This document shows, in pieces, positions 54,361 to 63,508 of a DNA stretch of 64,000 nucleotides (positions within the stretch are counted from its first letter, which is position 1; every line of letters begins with the position of its first letter). The translations under genes and the position numbers were made by a program. Source of the DNA: Spirosoma sordidisoli (GTDB lineage: Bacteria > Bacteroidota > Bacteroidia > Cytophagales > Spirosomataceae); the NCBI RefSeq assembly GCF_004138325.1, contig NZ_SBLB01000002.1, positions 1 through 64,000 on the forward strand, in the 5' to 3' direction. The notes beneath the pieces are model-generated. The model did not search any database. It was not told the DNA's origin and worked only from the letters and a program-made list of their open reading frames with translations.

Positions 54361-54768
54361 TTATATTTTCTCGCGGTGCATGAGGGTGGCAATGCCCCGG
54401 GTGGTCACTTTTTTGGTTTGCACGTCACGAATTTCGCCCAGGATCTGCGCGGTATGTTTAGCCGGATCCATCGACTGAACAGTGAAGGTGGCTTCGTAAT
54501 CGGTGTCGACGAACATGGGGCGCAGAAACTCGAGTGTCTGACCCAGGTAAACGGACCCGTAACCGGGAAACTCGGTGCCCAGCACTTTCGTAAATACACT
54601 GGCTCCCAGCATGCCATGAATAATAGGGCGCTTAAACGGCGTTGTCGCTGCAAAATCAGCGTCGAGGTGAAGGGGGTTGTTATCGCCGGTAACCCGGGCA
54701 AAATCGGTAACGTCGGCCTGCGAAAACCGGAACGCGTAGCGGTGAACAGCGTCGAGGGTAAATTCCAT
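54361..54768 (-). CDS. MaoC-family enoyl-CoA hydratase
   Basis: A 135-aa single hot-dog domain. The R-specific hydratase motif is complete: VTGDNNPLHLD gives D29, N31 and H34, followed by PIIHGMLGAS. It hydrates trans-2-enoyl-CoA to R-3-hydroxyacyl-CoA, a step used for PHA supply or fatty-acid metabolism. A FabG-like reductase lies at 58.1 kb but not in an operon with it. Confidence 0.87.
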   Translation of the reverse strand: MEFTLDAVHRYAFRFSQADVTDFARVTGDNNPLHLDADFAATTPFKRPIIHGMLGASVFTKVLGTEFPGYGSVYLGQTLEFLRPMFVDTDYEATFTVQSMDPAKHTAQILGEIRDVQTKKVTTRGIATLMHREKI

Positions 54769-54900
54769 ATAACTATATATTGAACGTCAGGGCGTATATA
54801 TCCCGAGGTTGATAGTGGGCAAAGTTCAGTGTTAGCGGTCGCAAATCATTATCTACCGTCCATTATTCATTGTGCAATACGTCCTACCTTCGCGTCTGTT

Positions 54901-56145
54901 ATGCTGAATCAATTGTTTTCGCTGGGTGTATCGCCTGCCAAACGGGTGTTTGGTCTGGACGTGATGCGGGCGGCTGCTATCCTGATTGTGGTAGATGCCC
55001 ACGCCACCGTTGCGCTGAAGGAGTATTATAATGGAGCGTTTTGGCATCATCTGCTGCCCGATGGAGTTGAACTGTTTTTTGTACTGAGTGGCTTTCTGAT
55101 CGGTGGAATCCTGATTCGTTCGTACGAAAAGAAAAGTCATTTCGACGCAGGCCTGCTGCTTAATTTCTGGACACGCCGGTGGTTCCGGACGTTACCCAAC
55201 TACTACCTGGTTTTGCTGGGTCTGATCGGGCTGTCGCTGGTTCGGGCCTATCGGGCTGGCGTACATCATTCGCTGCCTCAGCGCGATACGCTGATCCGCT
55301 ATTTTTTCTTTCTGCAGAACTTCACCACCTACGTACCCGACTTTTTCACCGAAACCTGGAGTCTGGCTATCGAAGAGTGGTCGTACATAACCCTGCCCCT
55401 GATTCTGTGGCTGATGCAGACCCTGCTGCCAGCCTCCTGGCCCCGCCAGCGTATCGTACTGGCGGCCATCCTGACGGTTATTCTGGGTACTAACCTGTGT
55501 CGGCTGGTACTATCGGCACAGGTCCCGTTGCCGGCCGGTGAGCTCGGGTTTCGCGGTATTGTGCTGACGCGGCTGGATGCTATCTCGTACGGCGTGCTGG
55601 CGGCCTATGCCAAACACTACTTCCCGACCCGCTGGACCAATGAGCGGCTCCGGCAGCGGCTGTTCGTAATCGGCCTGGTGCTGACGGGTCTTACCGCCTT
55701 TACATCGTCTGTTTTTTTAATAGGCTATTACGGTGAGTGGGGCGTACAGCCTGCCTACGTCTTCTACAAACGGACCTTTTATTTTCCGGTCATCGGGCTG
55801 AGTATGGCGCTGCTGATGCCGTATATGGATGGCTGGCGGGCCGCGTCGGGGCTTTGGGCGCGGTTCGGGATTGCCCAGGCCATCACGCATATCAGTCTGA
55901 TATCGTACTCCATGTATCTGCTGAACCTGACGCCCATTATGATCAGCTTCCTCGAACGAATTCCGACGACCTCGTTCGAAACGGCCTGGATGAAGGTATT
56001 TCTGTTCTGGGGGCTGGTCCTGTTCCTGTCGACGCTGCTGTTTAAATACTTCGAGCGCCCCGTCACCGAACTCCGCGAACGCCTGTCGGCTAAAGAACCG
56101 ACCGAACTGGTGAAAGAGCGCAGGAACGAGCGAGTGAATGAGTAA
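54901..56145 (+). CDS. Acyltransferase-3 family membrane protein
   Basis: A 414-aa protein from MLNQLFSL at 54901, with about ten TM helices. The acyltransferase-3 (OafA/YrhL) landmarks are GLDVMRAAAILIVVDAHA with the catalytic-type His, VELFFVLSGFLIGGIL and RRWFRTLPNYY. These proteins O-acylate cell-surface glycans or lipids. The C-terminus is charged and cytoplasmic. No glycan biosynthesis genes are beside it, so the acceptor is unknown. Confidence 0.85.
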   Translation: MLNQLFSLGVSPAKRVFGLDVMRAAAILIVVDAHATVALKEYYNGAFWHHLLPDGVELFFVLSGFLIGGILIRSYEKKSHFDAGLLLNFWTRRWFRTLPNYYLVLLGLIGLSLVRAYRAGVHHSLPQRDTLIRYFFFLQNFTTYVPDFFTETWSLAIEEWSYITLPLILWLMQTLLPASWPRQRIVLAAILTVILGTNLCRLVLSAQVPLPAGELGFRGIVLTRLDAISYGVLAAYAKHYFPTRWTNERLRQRLFVIGLVLTGLTAFTSSVFLIGYYGEWGVQPAYVFYKRTFYFPVIGLSMALLMPYMDGWRAASGLWARFGIAQAITHISLISYSMYLLNLTPIMISFLERIPTTSFETAWMKVFLFWGLVLFLSTLLFKYFERPVTELRERLSAKEPTELVKERRNERVNE

Positions 56146-56156
56146 AGAACTAAACG

Positions 56157-56618
56157 CTAGCTCGAGTGGTCGCTGACGATCACCCAGCGCTTTTTGATCT
56201 TGCGCCAGAGCAGGGTAAAATGACCATCGAGGTTGCCCACGGTGGGGCGGGTCAGGTGCCAGCGGCCGATGACATAGGCCACGTTGGGCGATGGCATGTC
56301 CAGCTGCAGGATATCGAATTTTAGGGTCCCCATCGACTGCCGGTCCGGGTAGCGCTTCCGGTAATTGGCCAGGGTAGCCTGATACCCATAGGTGACCCCG
56401 GCTTTGCCGATAAACGTAAGTGAGTCGGAAGGCCAGTAGCCATTCATGAATTTTTCAACTCGTCCGGCGTTCCAGTCTTCTGTCTGACGTTTCAGGATGA
56501 GTAGAATGGCCCGCCGGTCAGCTGCCACCGTCTTGGCTGCCGATGTGTTGCGGGCCGACTGGCTGTAGGCCGGTGCGATTACCAGCAGGAGCAGGGCAAA
56601 AGCGATCAGTCGTTGCAT
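56157..56618 (-). CDS. Exported SnoaL/DUF4440-like protein
   Basis: A 153-aa protein with a signal peptide (1-19, ending PAYSQ) and one NTF2-like cone-shaped domain (DRRAILLILKRQTEDWNAG, then DSLTFIG and WHLTRP). This superfamily includes isomerases and ligand-binding proteins; no catalytic residues can be named. It converges on the acyltransferase gene (11 bp gap) and diverges from the quinone oxidoreductase. Confidence 0.75.
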   Translation of the reverse strand: MQRLIAFALLLLVIAPAYSQSARNTSAAKTVAADRRAILLILKRQTEDWNAGRVEKFMNGYWPSDSLTFIGKAGVTYGYQATLANYRKRYPDRQSMGTLKFDILQLDMPSPNVAYVIGRWHLTRPTVGNLDGHFTLLWRKIKKRWVIVSDHSS

Positions 56619-56657
56619 GTGGAAATTGGTTTTCTGGTAAAACTACGGCAATAGTGC

Positions 56658-56665
56658 TAGGTTTG
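56658..56665 (+). promoter_or_regulatory. -7 element of the quinone oxidoreductase gene
   Basis: TAGGTTTG matches TAnnTTTG and lies 19 nt before the ATG at 56685. Confidence 0.45.
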
Positions 56666-56684
56666 CACACGAACCTTTATGTTT

Positions 56685-57662
56685 ATGAAAGCCATCCTGT
56701 GCGAACAATACGGCCCGCCCGAACAACTCGTTCTGACCGATGTGGCTCAGCCCAAAGCGGGCGCTGGTCAGGTCGTTATTCAGGTCGAAGCCTGCGGGGT
56801 CAACTTCCCCGATACGCTCATCATCGAAGGAAAATACCAGATTAAGCCGCCGATGCCCTTTTCGCCGGGTGGTGAGGTGGCGGGTATCGTTACCGAAGTG
56901 GGTGAGGGGGTGAGCCACCTTCGGGCTGGCGACCGGGTGTTTTCGCTGACGGGATACGGCGGGTTTGCCGAGCAGGTTGCGGCCGATGCCGCCACGACGC
57001 TTCCCATGCTGCCGGATATGGATTTTGTAACGGCGGCTTCCACCATGTACACCTACGGGACATCGTACCACGCCCTGAAAGACCGCGCTTCGCTGCAACC
57101 GGGCGAGACCCTACTGATTCTGGGGGCTGCCGGGGGGGTGGGGCTGGCAGCGGTTCAGCTGGGCGTGCTGATGGGCGCTCGCGTTCTTGCAGCCGCTTCG
57201 AGCGATGAAAAGCTGGAGGTATGCCGACGCCTGGGTGCTGCCGAGACCATCAATTATACGACCGAAACGCTACGCGACCGCATCAAAGAGCTGACCGATG
57301 GGAAAGGCGTTGATGTTGTCTACGATCCCGTCGGCGACCGCTACGCCGAGCCCGCTATCCGGTCGCTGGCCTGGAAGGGCCGGTACCTGGTTGTAGGGTT
57401 TGCCGGTGGCGACATACCCAGTATTCCGCTTAACCTGGCTTTGCTCAAGGGGGCTTCCATTGTCGGTGTGTTCTGGGGGTCTTTCGCCCAGCGCGAACCC
57501 AAAACCAGCCTGCAGAATTTTCGCCAGATCCTCGACTGGATTTCAGCGGGCCAGCTAAACCAGCACATCCACAAAACCTATTCGCTCGCCGACTCTCCCA
57601 AAGCCCTGCGCGACCTTCTCGAGCGCCGGGTTGTTGGCAAAGCGGTCGTCGTGATGCATTGA
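56685..57662 (+). CDS. NADPH:quinone oxidoreductase (zinc-free MDR family)
   Basis: A 325-aa protein (start 56685; an ATG two codons earlier is also possible). It is a medium-chain dehydrogenase/reductase without the catalytic-zinc Cys/His set. The NADPH-binding motif is GAAGGVGLAAVQLG, and VDVVYDPVG is typical of the quinone oxidoreductase branch. It reduces quinones or enone substrates. A 424-bp repeat-filled space separates it from the next gene. Confidence 0.87.
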   Translation: MKAILCEQYGPPEQLVLTDVAQPKAGAGQVVIQVEACGVNFPDTLIIEGKYQIKPPMPFSPGGEVAGIVTEVGEGVSHLRAGDRVFSLTGYGGFAEQVAADAATTLPMLPDMDFVTAASTMYTYGTSYHALKDRASLQPGETLLILGAAGGVGLAAVQLGVLMGARVLAAASSDEKLEVCRRLGAAETINYTTETLRDRIKELTDGKGVDVVYDPVGDRYAEPAIRSLAWKGRYLVVGFAGGDIPSIPLNLALLKGASIVGVFWGSFAQREPKTSLQNFRQILDWISAGQLNQHIHKTYSLADSPKALRDLLERRVVGKAVVVMH

Positions 57663-57664
57663 TT

Positions 57665-58062
57665 TCTGCCGGGGTCGGGTAATGAAAACGGTTTTCCCGG
57701 CATAAATGCCGGTGCTAATCATAGGCAGAATGGGTGAGAATCAGGATTGAGGGAGAAACACGAATAGGCCCGGTATTCATGCCGGGCAACATGATGAAAA
57801 ATGGTTTCCCGGGTATTTATGCCGGGGCTAATCATGATCAGGATGGGCGAGAATCTGGATTGAGGGAGCAATATGAATAGGCCCGGCATTCATGCCGGGG
57901 ACCGGATAATGAAAAATGGTTTCCCCGGCATAAATGCCGGAGCTAATCATAGGCAGAATGGGTGAGAATCAGGATTGAGGGAGAGACATGAATAGGCCCG
58001 GCATTTATGCCGGGCAACACATGATTGAAAATTATTTTCCCGGCATTTATGCCGGGAAACCG
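57665..58062. repeat. Tandem array of about 114-bp units with paired palindromes
   Basis: Three units begin at 57683, 57795 and 57910 (tgaaaa...), with a truncated fourth at 58026 and a half unit at the left edge. Unit lengths are 112, 115 and 116 bp. Each full unit contains two inverted palindromes built on cccggcataaatgccgg (first at 57696-57712 and 57769-57786) separated by a conserved tgggtgagaatc...gattgagggag segment. The units differ by scattered substitutions. The array fills the 424-bp gap up to 25 bp before the FabG-like gene. No gene is present. Confidence 0.9.
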
Positions 58063-58086
58063 GAGCAATTAGAAAATAGATAACCC

Positions 58087-58824
58087 ATGCGATTGCAACA
58101 TAAAGTAGCCATTATAACCGGCGCGGCCCGGGGTATTGGGCAGGGTGCTGCGGAGGTTTTTTGCCGGGAAGGCGCTACGGTGATCATCTGGGATCTGCTT
58201 GATGAGGGGGAGTCAACGGCGCAAACCCTGCGCGACCAGGGGTACCGATGCGACTTCATGAAGGTCAGCACCACCGACGTGCCCGCCATCGAAGCCGCCA
58301 CCCGCGAGGTAGTTGACCGCTACGGGCAGATCGATATTCTGATCAACAACGCCGGGATCACGCGCGACAAAACCCTGCTGAAAATGTCGTTTGATGAATG
58401 GCAGCAGGTCATCGATGTAAACCTGACGGGCGTTTTTAACTGCACCAAAGTAGTAGCCCCTTACATGGTAGAGCGCAAATACGGCCGGATCATCTGTACC
58501 TCATCCATCAACGGCGTACATGGTGCATTTGGTCAAACAAACTACGCTGCTGCCAAAGCCGGTATCATTGGCATGGTTCGGTCGTGGGCCAAGGAGCTTG
58601 GGCCGAAAGGCATTACCGCCAATGCAGTAGCCCCCGGATTTATCCAGACCGCCATGACCGACGCGATGCCGGAAGAAGTTCGCAATGCCGCCGTAGCAAC
58701 CGTGCCGGTCCGGCGCATCGGTAAACCCGACGATATTGCGTATGCATACCTGTACCTGGCGTCTGACGAAGCGTCGTTTGTCAATGGGCATGTGCTGGCC
58801 GTAAATGGCGGGCAGGCTATCTAA
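58087..58824 (+). CDS. fabG: FabG-like 3-oxoacyl-ACP/CoA reductase (SDR)
   Basis: A 245-aa classical short-chain dehydrogenase. It has the cofactor motif TGAARGIGQG (12-21), INNAGITRDK, the catalytic Ser in CTSSINGVHG and YxxxK in YAAAKAG. GITRDK and the C-terminal VNGG are typical of FabG/PhaB. It reduces 3-oxoacyl thioesters with NADPH. It is not within a fatty-acid operon, so it may be a secondary FabG; its leader contains the palindromic repeat array. Confidence 0.85.
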   Translation: MRLQHKVAIITGAARGIGQGAAEVFCREGATVIIWDLLDEGESTAQTLRDQGYRCDFMKVSTTDVPAIEAATREVVDRYGQIDILINNAGITRDKTLLKMSFDEWQQVIDVNLTGVFNCTKVVAPYMVERKYGRIICTSSINGVHGAFGQTNYAAAKAGIIGMVRSWAKELGPKGITANAVAPGFIQTAMTDAMPEEVRNAAVATVPVRRIGKPDDIAYAYLYLASDEASFVNGHVLAVNGGQAI

Positions 58825-58934
58825 CTTTTGTCAACGAGCCGTCTTCCGCCGACAGCAGCTATCGAGCCAAGTCATACGAGAACGCCCCGACTAACCCGTA
58901 ACTGTCCGTAAACAGAAACCGTACTCCACCTGCT

Positions 58935-59048
58935 ATGAACCGCGTCCGTAAGTTTTACAACGAGTACAAACCCTACATCTTCTCGGATGGTTGGTACTAC
59001 GTGTTTATTGTTCTGTTCATCATTCTGCTGTTCGTTTTCTTTTCCTGA
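58935..59048 (+). CDS. 37-aa single-pass membrane protein
   Basis: An ATG frame of 37 codons encodes a basic, aromatic N-terminus (MNRVRKFYNEYKPYIFSDGW) followed by one hydrophobic helix rich in Val, Ile, Leu and Phe (residues 21-37). The stop codon TGA shares its A with the ATG of the lipid kinase (TGATG), so the two are translationally coupled. The positive N-terminus suggests an in-out orientation. It matches nothing I know; the coupling suggests it helps the kinase at the membrane. Confidence 0.6.
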   Translation: MNRVRKFYNEYKPYIFSDGWYYVFIVLFIILLFVFFS

Positions 59049-59941
59049 TGGCCCAGCTGTCGGCCGTTCTGGCCATAATTAATCCGCTTTCGGGAACCTT
59101 GTCGATCGCGCAGAAGACCCGCCTGCGCGACACCTTCCTGCAACGGGCCGAGGGGATGGGGTTTGCTCCGGAGGCTATCTTTACCGACTATCCCGGTCAT
59201 GCCACCGAGCTGGCAACAGCGGCCGTTACGCGGGGCGTCAGCCGGGTGCTGGCCGTTGGGGGCGACGGTACCATCAACGAAACGGCCCGGGCGCTGCGCC
59301 GGTCGGCCTCGGTACTGGGTATTGTGCCGATGGGGTCCGGAAACGGACTGGCGCGCCATCTCGGTTTGCCCCTGCATCCGCTAAAAGCCATTGATCGGGC
59401 CCTGGCAGGACGTCCGGTGGTTATCGACAGTGGCGAAATCAACGAACATGCGTTCTTCTGTACCGCCGGGCTGGGGTTCGAAGCCTACGTGGCCCATCAG
59501 TTTGCCCTACAGCCGGTACGAGGCTTACCAACCTACCTCCGTACCGCCTTCCGGTCGTTCTGGTCGTATCAGCCTGACCGGTACTGGATCGATGGCGAAG
59601 AGCGCCGACTGTTTTCGCTCAGTTTTGCCAATGCAGGGCAGTTTGGCAACAACGCCTGGGTGGCGCCAACGGCTAATATTGCCGACGGGAAGCTGGAACA
59701 GTGTGAAATCAGACCTTTTCCGGCTCAGACGGGTGCCCTGCTCACCTGGAGGCTGTTCAACAAGAGTCTAAACCTGTCGCCCTACTGGCAGGGCCGGTCC
59801 GTGACAAAAGCGTCGGTACGGGTTGACCTCCAGACGCATCGGGGGCCGCTGCTCATTCATGCCGACGGGGAGCCGATTACGATACCGGACGGGCAGGCCG
59901 AGGTGCGGGTGCTGCCGGGAAGTTTGCTGGTTTTGCTGTGA
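59048..59941 (+). CDS. Diacylglycerol kinase-family lipid kinase (YegS-like)
   Basis: A 297-aa protein; the start at 59048 overlaps the small membrane-protein stop. The DAGK catalytic domain has INPLSG, GGDGTINETARAL (ATP loop) and PMGSGNGLARHL; the C-terminal half is the usual beta sandwich (FANAGQFGNNAWVAPTANIADGKLE). It phosphorylates diacylglycerol or a similar lipid, possibly a sphingoid base or undecaprenol. It has no TM segment of its own, so the coupled 37-aa protein could recruit it to the membrane. Confidence 0.87.
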   Translation: MAQLSAVLAIINPLSGTLSIAQKTRLRDTFLQRAEGMGFAPEAIFTDYPGHATELATAAVTRGVSRVLAVGGDGTINETARALRRSASVLGIVPMGSGNGLARHLGLPLHPLKAIDRALAGRPVVIDSGEINEHAFFCTAGLGFEAYVAHQFALQPVRGLPTYLRTAFRSFWSYQPDRYWIDGEERRLFSLSFANAGQFGNNAWVAPTANIADGKLEQCEIRPFPAQTGALLTWRLFNKSLNLSPYWQGRSVTKASVRVDLQTHRGPLLIHADGEPITIPDGQAEVRVLPGSLLVLL

Positions 59942-60040
59942 GGTTGCGCAATTCATTCGCGCAACTTAACGGAACAAGCCCGATATTTGCCCCGCCAAAA
60001 CCATTCCGACGGCGGGCGTGTGTCCGGTGTTTCCTAGCTG

Positions 60041-61249
60041 ATGTCCCAACAAAAAGTAGTTCTTGCCTTTAGCGGAGGTCTCGATACCTCCTTCTGTGTT
60101 AAGTATCTGTCCGAAGATCGGGGGATGGAAGTCCACTCGGTCCTGGTCGACACGGGCGGTTTCTCCGACGACGAACTTCGTGCCATCGAAGATCGGGCTT
60201 ATTCACTCGGGGTAAAATCGCACGTGACGATCTCGAAAACGGATGATTACTACCAGCAGTGCCTCAAATTTCTGGTATACGGCAATGTGTTGAAAAACAA
60301 CACGTACCCGCTCTGCGTCAGTGCTGAACGTATTTTTCAGGCCATTGCCGCGGCTGAATACGCCCGCGAGATCGGCGCTACCGCCATTGCGCATGGCAGC
60401 ACCGGCGCCGGTAACGACCAGGTGCGGTTCGATATGGCGTTCCGGATTATAGCGCCCGAAGCCGAAATCATTACCCCCATTCGCGACCTGCGGCTCTCGC
60501 GCGAGGCCGAAATCGAGTATCTGAAAAACAAAGGCGTAGAGCAGGAGTGGCATAAAGCGGCCTATTCGATCAACAAAGGCCTGTGGGGCACGTCGGTAGG
60601 CGGTAAGGAAACGCTGACATCGAGCCAGTTCCTGCCCGAGTCGGCCTGGCCAACCCCCGTTACCAAAACCGAGCCCGAAACCATTACCCTGACGTTCGAA
60701 CACGGCGAAATCAAAGGCATTTCCGGGGCTGCAACGGGCGATGAGTCGTTCGCGAATCCGGTCGACGCCATCCGGCGGTTAACCGAACTGGCTGGTCCGT
60801 TCGGCATCGGGCGCGACATTCACGTGGGCGATACGATCATCGGCATCAAAGGCCGGGTCGGTTTCGAGGCACCAGCACCGCTGATTCTGATCAAAGCGCA
60901 TCATACGCTCGAAAAACACGTGCTGACCAAGTGGCAGCTGTACTGGAAAGATCAGCTCGCCAACTGGTACGGCACCATGCTGCACGAAGGTCAGTTCATG
61001 GACCCGGTTATGCGCAACACGGAAACCTTCCTGGCCGACACGCAGGGCCACGTGACGGGGAAAGTGCATGTGCTGCTGGCTCCGTACCGCTTCCAGGTGC
61101 TGGGCATCGAATCGGATTACGACCTGATGTCGGCCAAGTTTGGCTCCTACGGCGAGATGAACAACGCCTGGACCGGCGACGACGTGCGGGGCTTCTCTAA
61201 AGTGGCCTCGAACCAAGTGATGATTTATGAGAAAATCAGCAATCAGTAA
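60041..61249 (+). CDS. argG: Argininosuccinate synthase
   Basis: A 402-aa protein of normal length. The PP-loop is LAFSGGLDTS near the N-terminus, followed by SAERIFQAIAAAEYA, HGSTGAGNDQVRFDMAF and NWYGTMLHEGQFMDPV. It joins citrulline and aspartate using ATP in arginine synthesis. The short 99-bp upstream region contains a 7-bp hairpin (gttgcgc/gcgcaac, 59943-59965). argC follows on the same strand after 170 bp. Confidence 0.96.
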   Translation: MSQQKVVLAFSGGLDTSFCVKYLSEDRGMEVHSVLVDTGGFSDDELRAIEDRAYSLGVKSHVTISKTDDYYQQCLKFLVYGNVLKNNTYPLCVSAERIFQAIAAAEYAREIGATAIAHGSTGAGNDQVRFDMAFRIIAPEAEIITPIRDLRLSREAEIEYLKNKGVEQEWHKAAYSINKGLWGTSVGGKETLTSSQFLPESAWPTPVTKTEPETITLTFEHGEIKGISGAATGDESFANPVDAIRRLTELAGPFGIGRDIHVGDTIIGIKGRVGFEAPAPLILIKAHHTLEKHVLTKWQLYWKDQLANWYGTMLHEGQFMDPVMRNTETFLADTQGHVTGKVHVLLAPYRFQVLGIESDYDLMSAKFGSYGEMNNAWTGDDVRGFSKVASNQVMIYEKISNQ

Positions 61250-61274
61250 TCTATACCGTCCGGAACGATTCATG

Positions 61275-61399
61275 GCCCCGCTGTGTAGCTGCTTCAACCG
61301 CTCAACCAGGCGGTGAGCGCCTGCGCAGCGGGGCAGACTGTACCCAACCCGATCACTGGCCTTGTTCTAACCGGTCCAAATGACCGTTGTGGGCCGGTT
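61275..61399 (+). promoter_or_regulatory. Two hairpins in the argG-argC spacer
   Basis: A 9-bp perfect stem (gccccgctg / cagcggggc, 61275-61283 with 61326-61334, inner small stem) and a second stem (aaccgg / ccggtt, 61369-61374 with 61394-61399) lie between argG and argC. They may be a terminator or attenuator; no T-run follows either. Confidence 0.35.
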
Positions 61400-61419
61400 G
61401 CTTCAACTCGTATTCCATT

Positions 61420-62400
61420 ATGAACGATAAAATTCAGGTAGGTATCATCGGCGGAGCCGGCTATACCGGGGGCGAATTGCTCCGTTTGCTGATCAATCAC
61501 CCTTTTGTCAACGTCTCGTTTGTGCAGAGCAACAGCCAGGCCGGTAAACCTGTCTGGACAATTCATACCGACCTGCTGGGCGATACCGATCTGGAGTTCA
61601 GCGCCCCCGCCGATGCCGACGACGAACTCGATCTGGATGTAATCTTCCTGTGCTCGGGCCATGGTGCATCGCATACGTTCATGGCTGAACATGATATCTC
61701 CGACGATGTGGCCGTAATCGATCTGAGCGCCGACTTCCGCGACGAACACGATGATTTCGTTTATGGCCTGCCCGAGCTGAACCGCGACCGGATTGCCGAG
61801 GCTACCCGGATTGCCAACCCTGGCTGTTTCGCCACCAGTATTCAGCTGGCCCTGTTGCCGCTGGCCAAGGCGGGCCTGCTACAGGGCGACGTACATGTCA
61901 GCGCCATTACGGGTAGTACCGGAGCCGGTCAGGCGCTGGTACCTACGACTGGCTTTACCTGGCGCAACAACAACGTGTCGATCTATAAGGCGTTTACCCA
62001 CCAGCACCTGGCCGAGATTCGCCAGAGTCTGACCCAGCTCGACCCTGATTTTGGGAAGGCCATCAACTTCGTTCCCTACCGGGGCGATTATACCCGGGGT
62101 ATCATGGCCAACGTTTACACGGCCTTTGCCGGCACGATCGACGAGGCTAAAGACCTCTACCAGCGTTATTACGAGGAACATCCGTTTACCCACCTGAGCC
62201 ACACGCCGATCGATCTGAAGCAGGTTGTCAATACCAACAAATGCCTGCTGCATCTGGAAGTGCACGACGGGCAGTTGCTCATCACCAGCATCATCGACAA
62301 CCTCACCAAAGGGGCGTCGGGCCAGGCCGTACAGAATATGAACCTGCTCTTCGGACTACCCGAAGAAACGGGCCTGCGGCTAAAAGCGGTCGCGTTCTAA
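61420..62400 (+). CDS. argC: N-acetyl-gamma-glutamyl-phosphate reductase
   Basis: A 326-aa protein from MNDKIQVGI at 61420. The Rossmann motif GIIGGAGYTGGELLRLL and the active-site Cys in ANPGCFATSIQLALLPL are intact, as is SGHGASHTF. It reduces N-acetylglutamyl phosphate to the semialdehyde. With argG it forms part of an arginine cluster; the remaining arg genes are not in this window, because a minus-strand sugar-ABC gene follows immediately. Confidence 0.95.
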   Translation: MNDKIQVGIIGGAGYTGGELLRLLINHPFVNVSFVQSNSQAGKPVWTIHTDLLGDTDLEFSAPADADDELDLDVIFLCSGHGASHTFMAEHDISDDVAVIDLSADFRDEHDDFVYGLPELNRDRIAEATRIANPGCFATSIQLALLPLAKAGLLQGDVHVSAITGSTGAGQALVPTTGFTWRNNNVSIYKAFTHQHLAEIRQSLTQLDPDFGKAINFVPYRGDYTRGIMANVYTAFAGTIDEAKDLYQRYYEEHPFTHLSHTPIDLKQVVNTNKCLLHLEVHDGQLLITSIIDNLTKGASGQAVQNMNLLFGLPEETGLRLKAVAF

Positions 62401-62405
62401 GCCGG

Positions 62406-63506
62406 TCAGATAGCCTGCCCGGTCTGGGCGTCGAAAAAATGGGCTTTGTCCAGATTCCAGAACAGCCGGATCGGTTGCCCGAACGTGGTTGCGTACCCCG
62501 CCGGTAGCCGTGCAATCAGCTGACCGGTGTCGATCGGGCAGTAGACCAGCGTTTCGTTGCCCATGTTTTCGACGGCTTCTACCGCGAGGGCCTGCTCGTG
62601 AACAGACCGTGCGGCCGGTGGCTGCTCGCTGAGGTGTTCGGCCCGGATGCCAAACGTAATGGGTTTGCCGCGATGGGCCTGTAACCGGGCTTCGGGCTGG
62701 CTGTTACTGAGGTCGATCTGTACCTGACCCCCTTTGCTGGTGAAGTGCAGCGGCCCCGTTTCGCTGAGTCGACCGGGTACGAAGTTCATGGGGGGCGTAC
62801 CGATGAACCCGGCCACAAACTGCGTAGCGGGCTGGTTGTAGAGGTTGATGGGCGTATCCTGCTGCACTACGTCGCCATCGCGCAGCACCACAATCCGGTC
62901 GCCGAGGGTCATGGCCTCGACCTGGTCGTGGGTAACGTAGATGATGGTGGCGTTCAGTTCGCGGTGGAGCTTCTGGAGTTCGATCCGGGTCTGTACGCGC
63001 AGTTTGGCGTCGAGGTTGCTCAGCGGTTCGTCGAACAGAAACACTTTCGGGTTGCGGACAATAGCCCGGCCGATGGCCACCCGCTGCCGCTGTCCCCCCG
63101 ACATATCCTTGGGTTTCCGGTTCAGTAGCGCATCGATTTCCAGCAAATGGGCCGCCCGGCTGACTCGCTGCCGGATGTCATCTTTGGGCAAACCGGCCAG
63201 CTTCAGCCCAAACGCCATGTTTTCATAGACGGTCATGTGGGGGTAGAGGGCGTAGTTCTGAAAGACCATGGCAATATCGCGGTCTTTGGGCGGTACGTCG
63301 TTCATGCGTTTGCCATCGATCAGCAGGTCGCCGTCGGTAATATCTTCCAGACCCGCAATCATGCGGAGCAGCGTCGATTTGCCGCAGCCGGAGGGACCCA
63401 CCAGTACCAGAAACTCGCGGTCCTGTACGGTAATGGTCGCATCCCGAATCACGCGCGGACCGTTTTCATAGGCCTTGGCCACGTGCACCAGTTTAACTTC
63501 TGCCAT
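62406..63506 (-). CDS. ABC transporter ATPase of the UgpC/MsmK type
   Basis: A 366-aa protein. It has Walker A GPSGCGKST, signature MSGGQRQRVA, Walker B FLFDEPLSN, the H-loop VTHDQVEAMT and a C-terminal TOBE domain (about 290-366). This group energises carbohydrate ABC importers (maltose, sn-glycerol-3-phosphate, multiple sugars) and one ATPase may serve several systems. No permease or binding-protein genes are visible, but a glycosidase-like gene ends 2 bp upstream on the same strand, so a sugar-uptake operon extends beyond the window. Confidence 0.92.
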   Translation of the reverse strand: MAEVKLVHVAKAYENGPRVIRDATITVQDREFLVLVGPSGCGKSTLLRMIAGLEDITDGDLLIDGKRMNDVPPKDRDIAMVFQNYALYPHMTVYENMAFGLKLAGLPKDDIRQRVSRAAHLLEIDALLNRKPKDMSGGQRQRVAIGRAIVRNPKVFLFDEPLSNLDAKLRVQTRIELQKLHRELNATIIYVTHDQVEAMTLGDRIVVLRDGDVVQQDTPINLYNQPATQFVAGFIGTPPMNFVPGRLSETGPLHFTSKGGQVQIDLSNSQPEARLQAHRGKPITFGIRAEHLSEQPPAARSVHEQALAVEAVENMGNETLVYCPIDTGQLIARLPAGYATTFGQPIRLFWNLDKAHFFDAQTGQAI

Positions 63507-63508
63507 AC

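Noticed and set aside
57665..58062. CRISPR array
   Set aside because: Units are about 114 bp and the segments between palindromes are conserved rather than unique, so they are not spacers. No cas genes are present.
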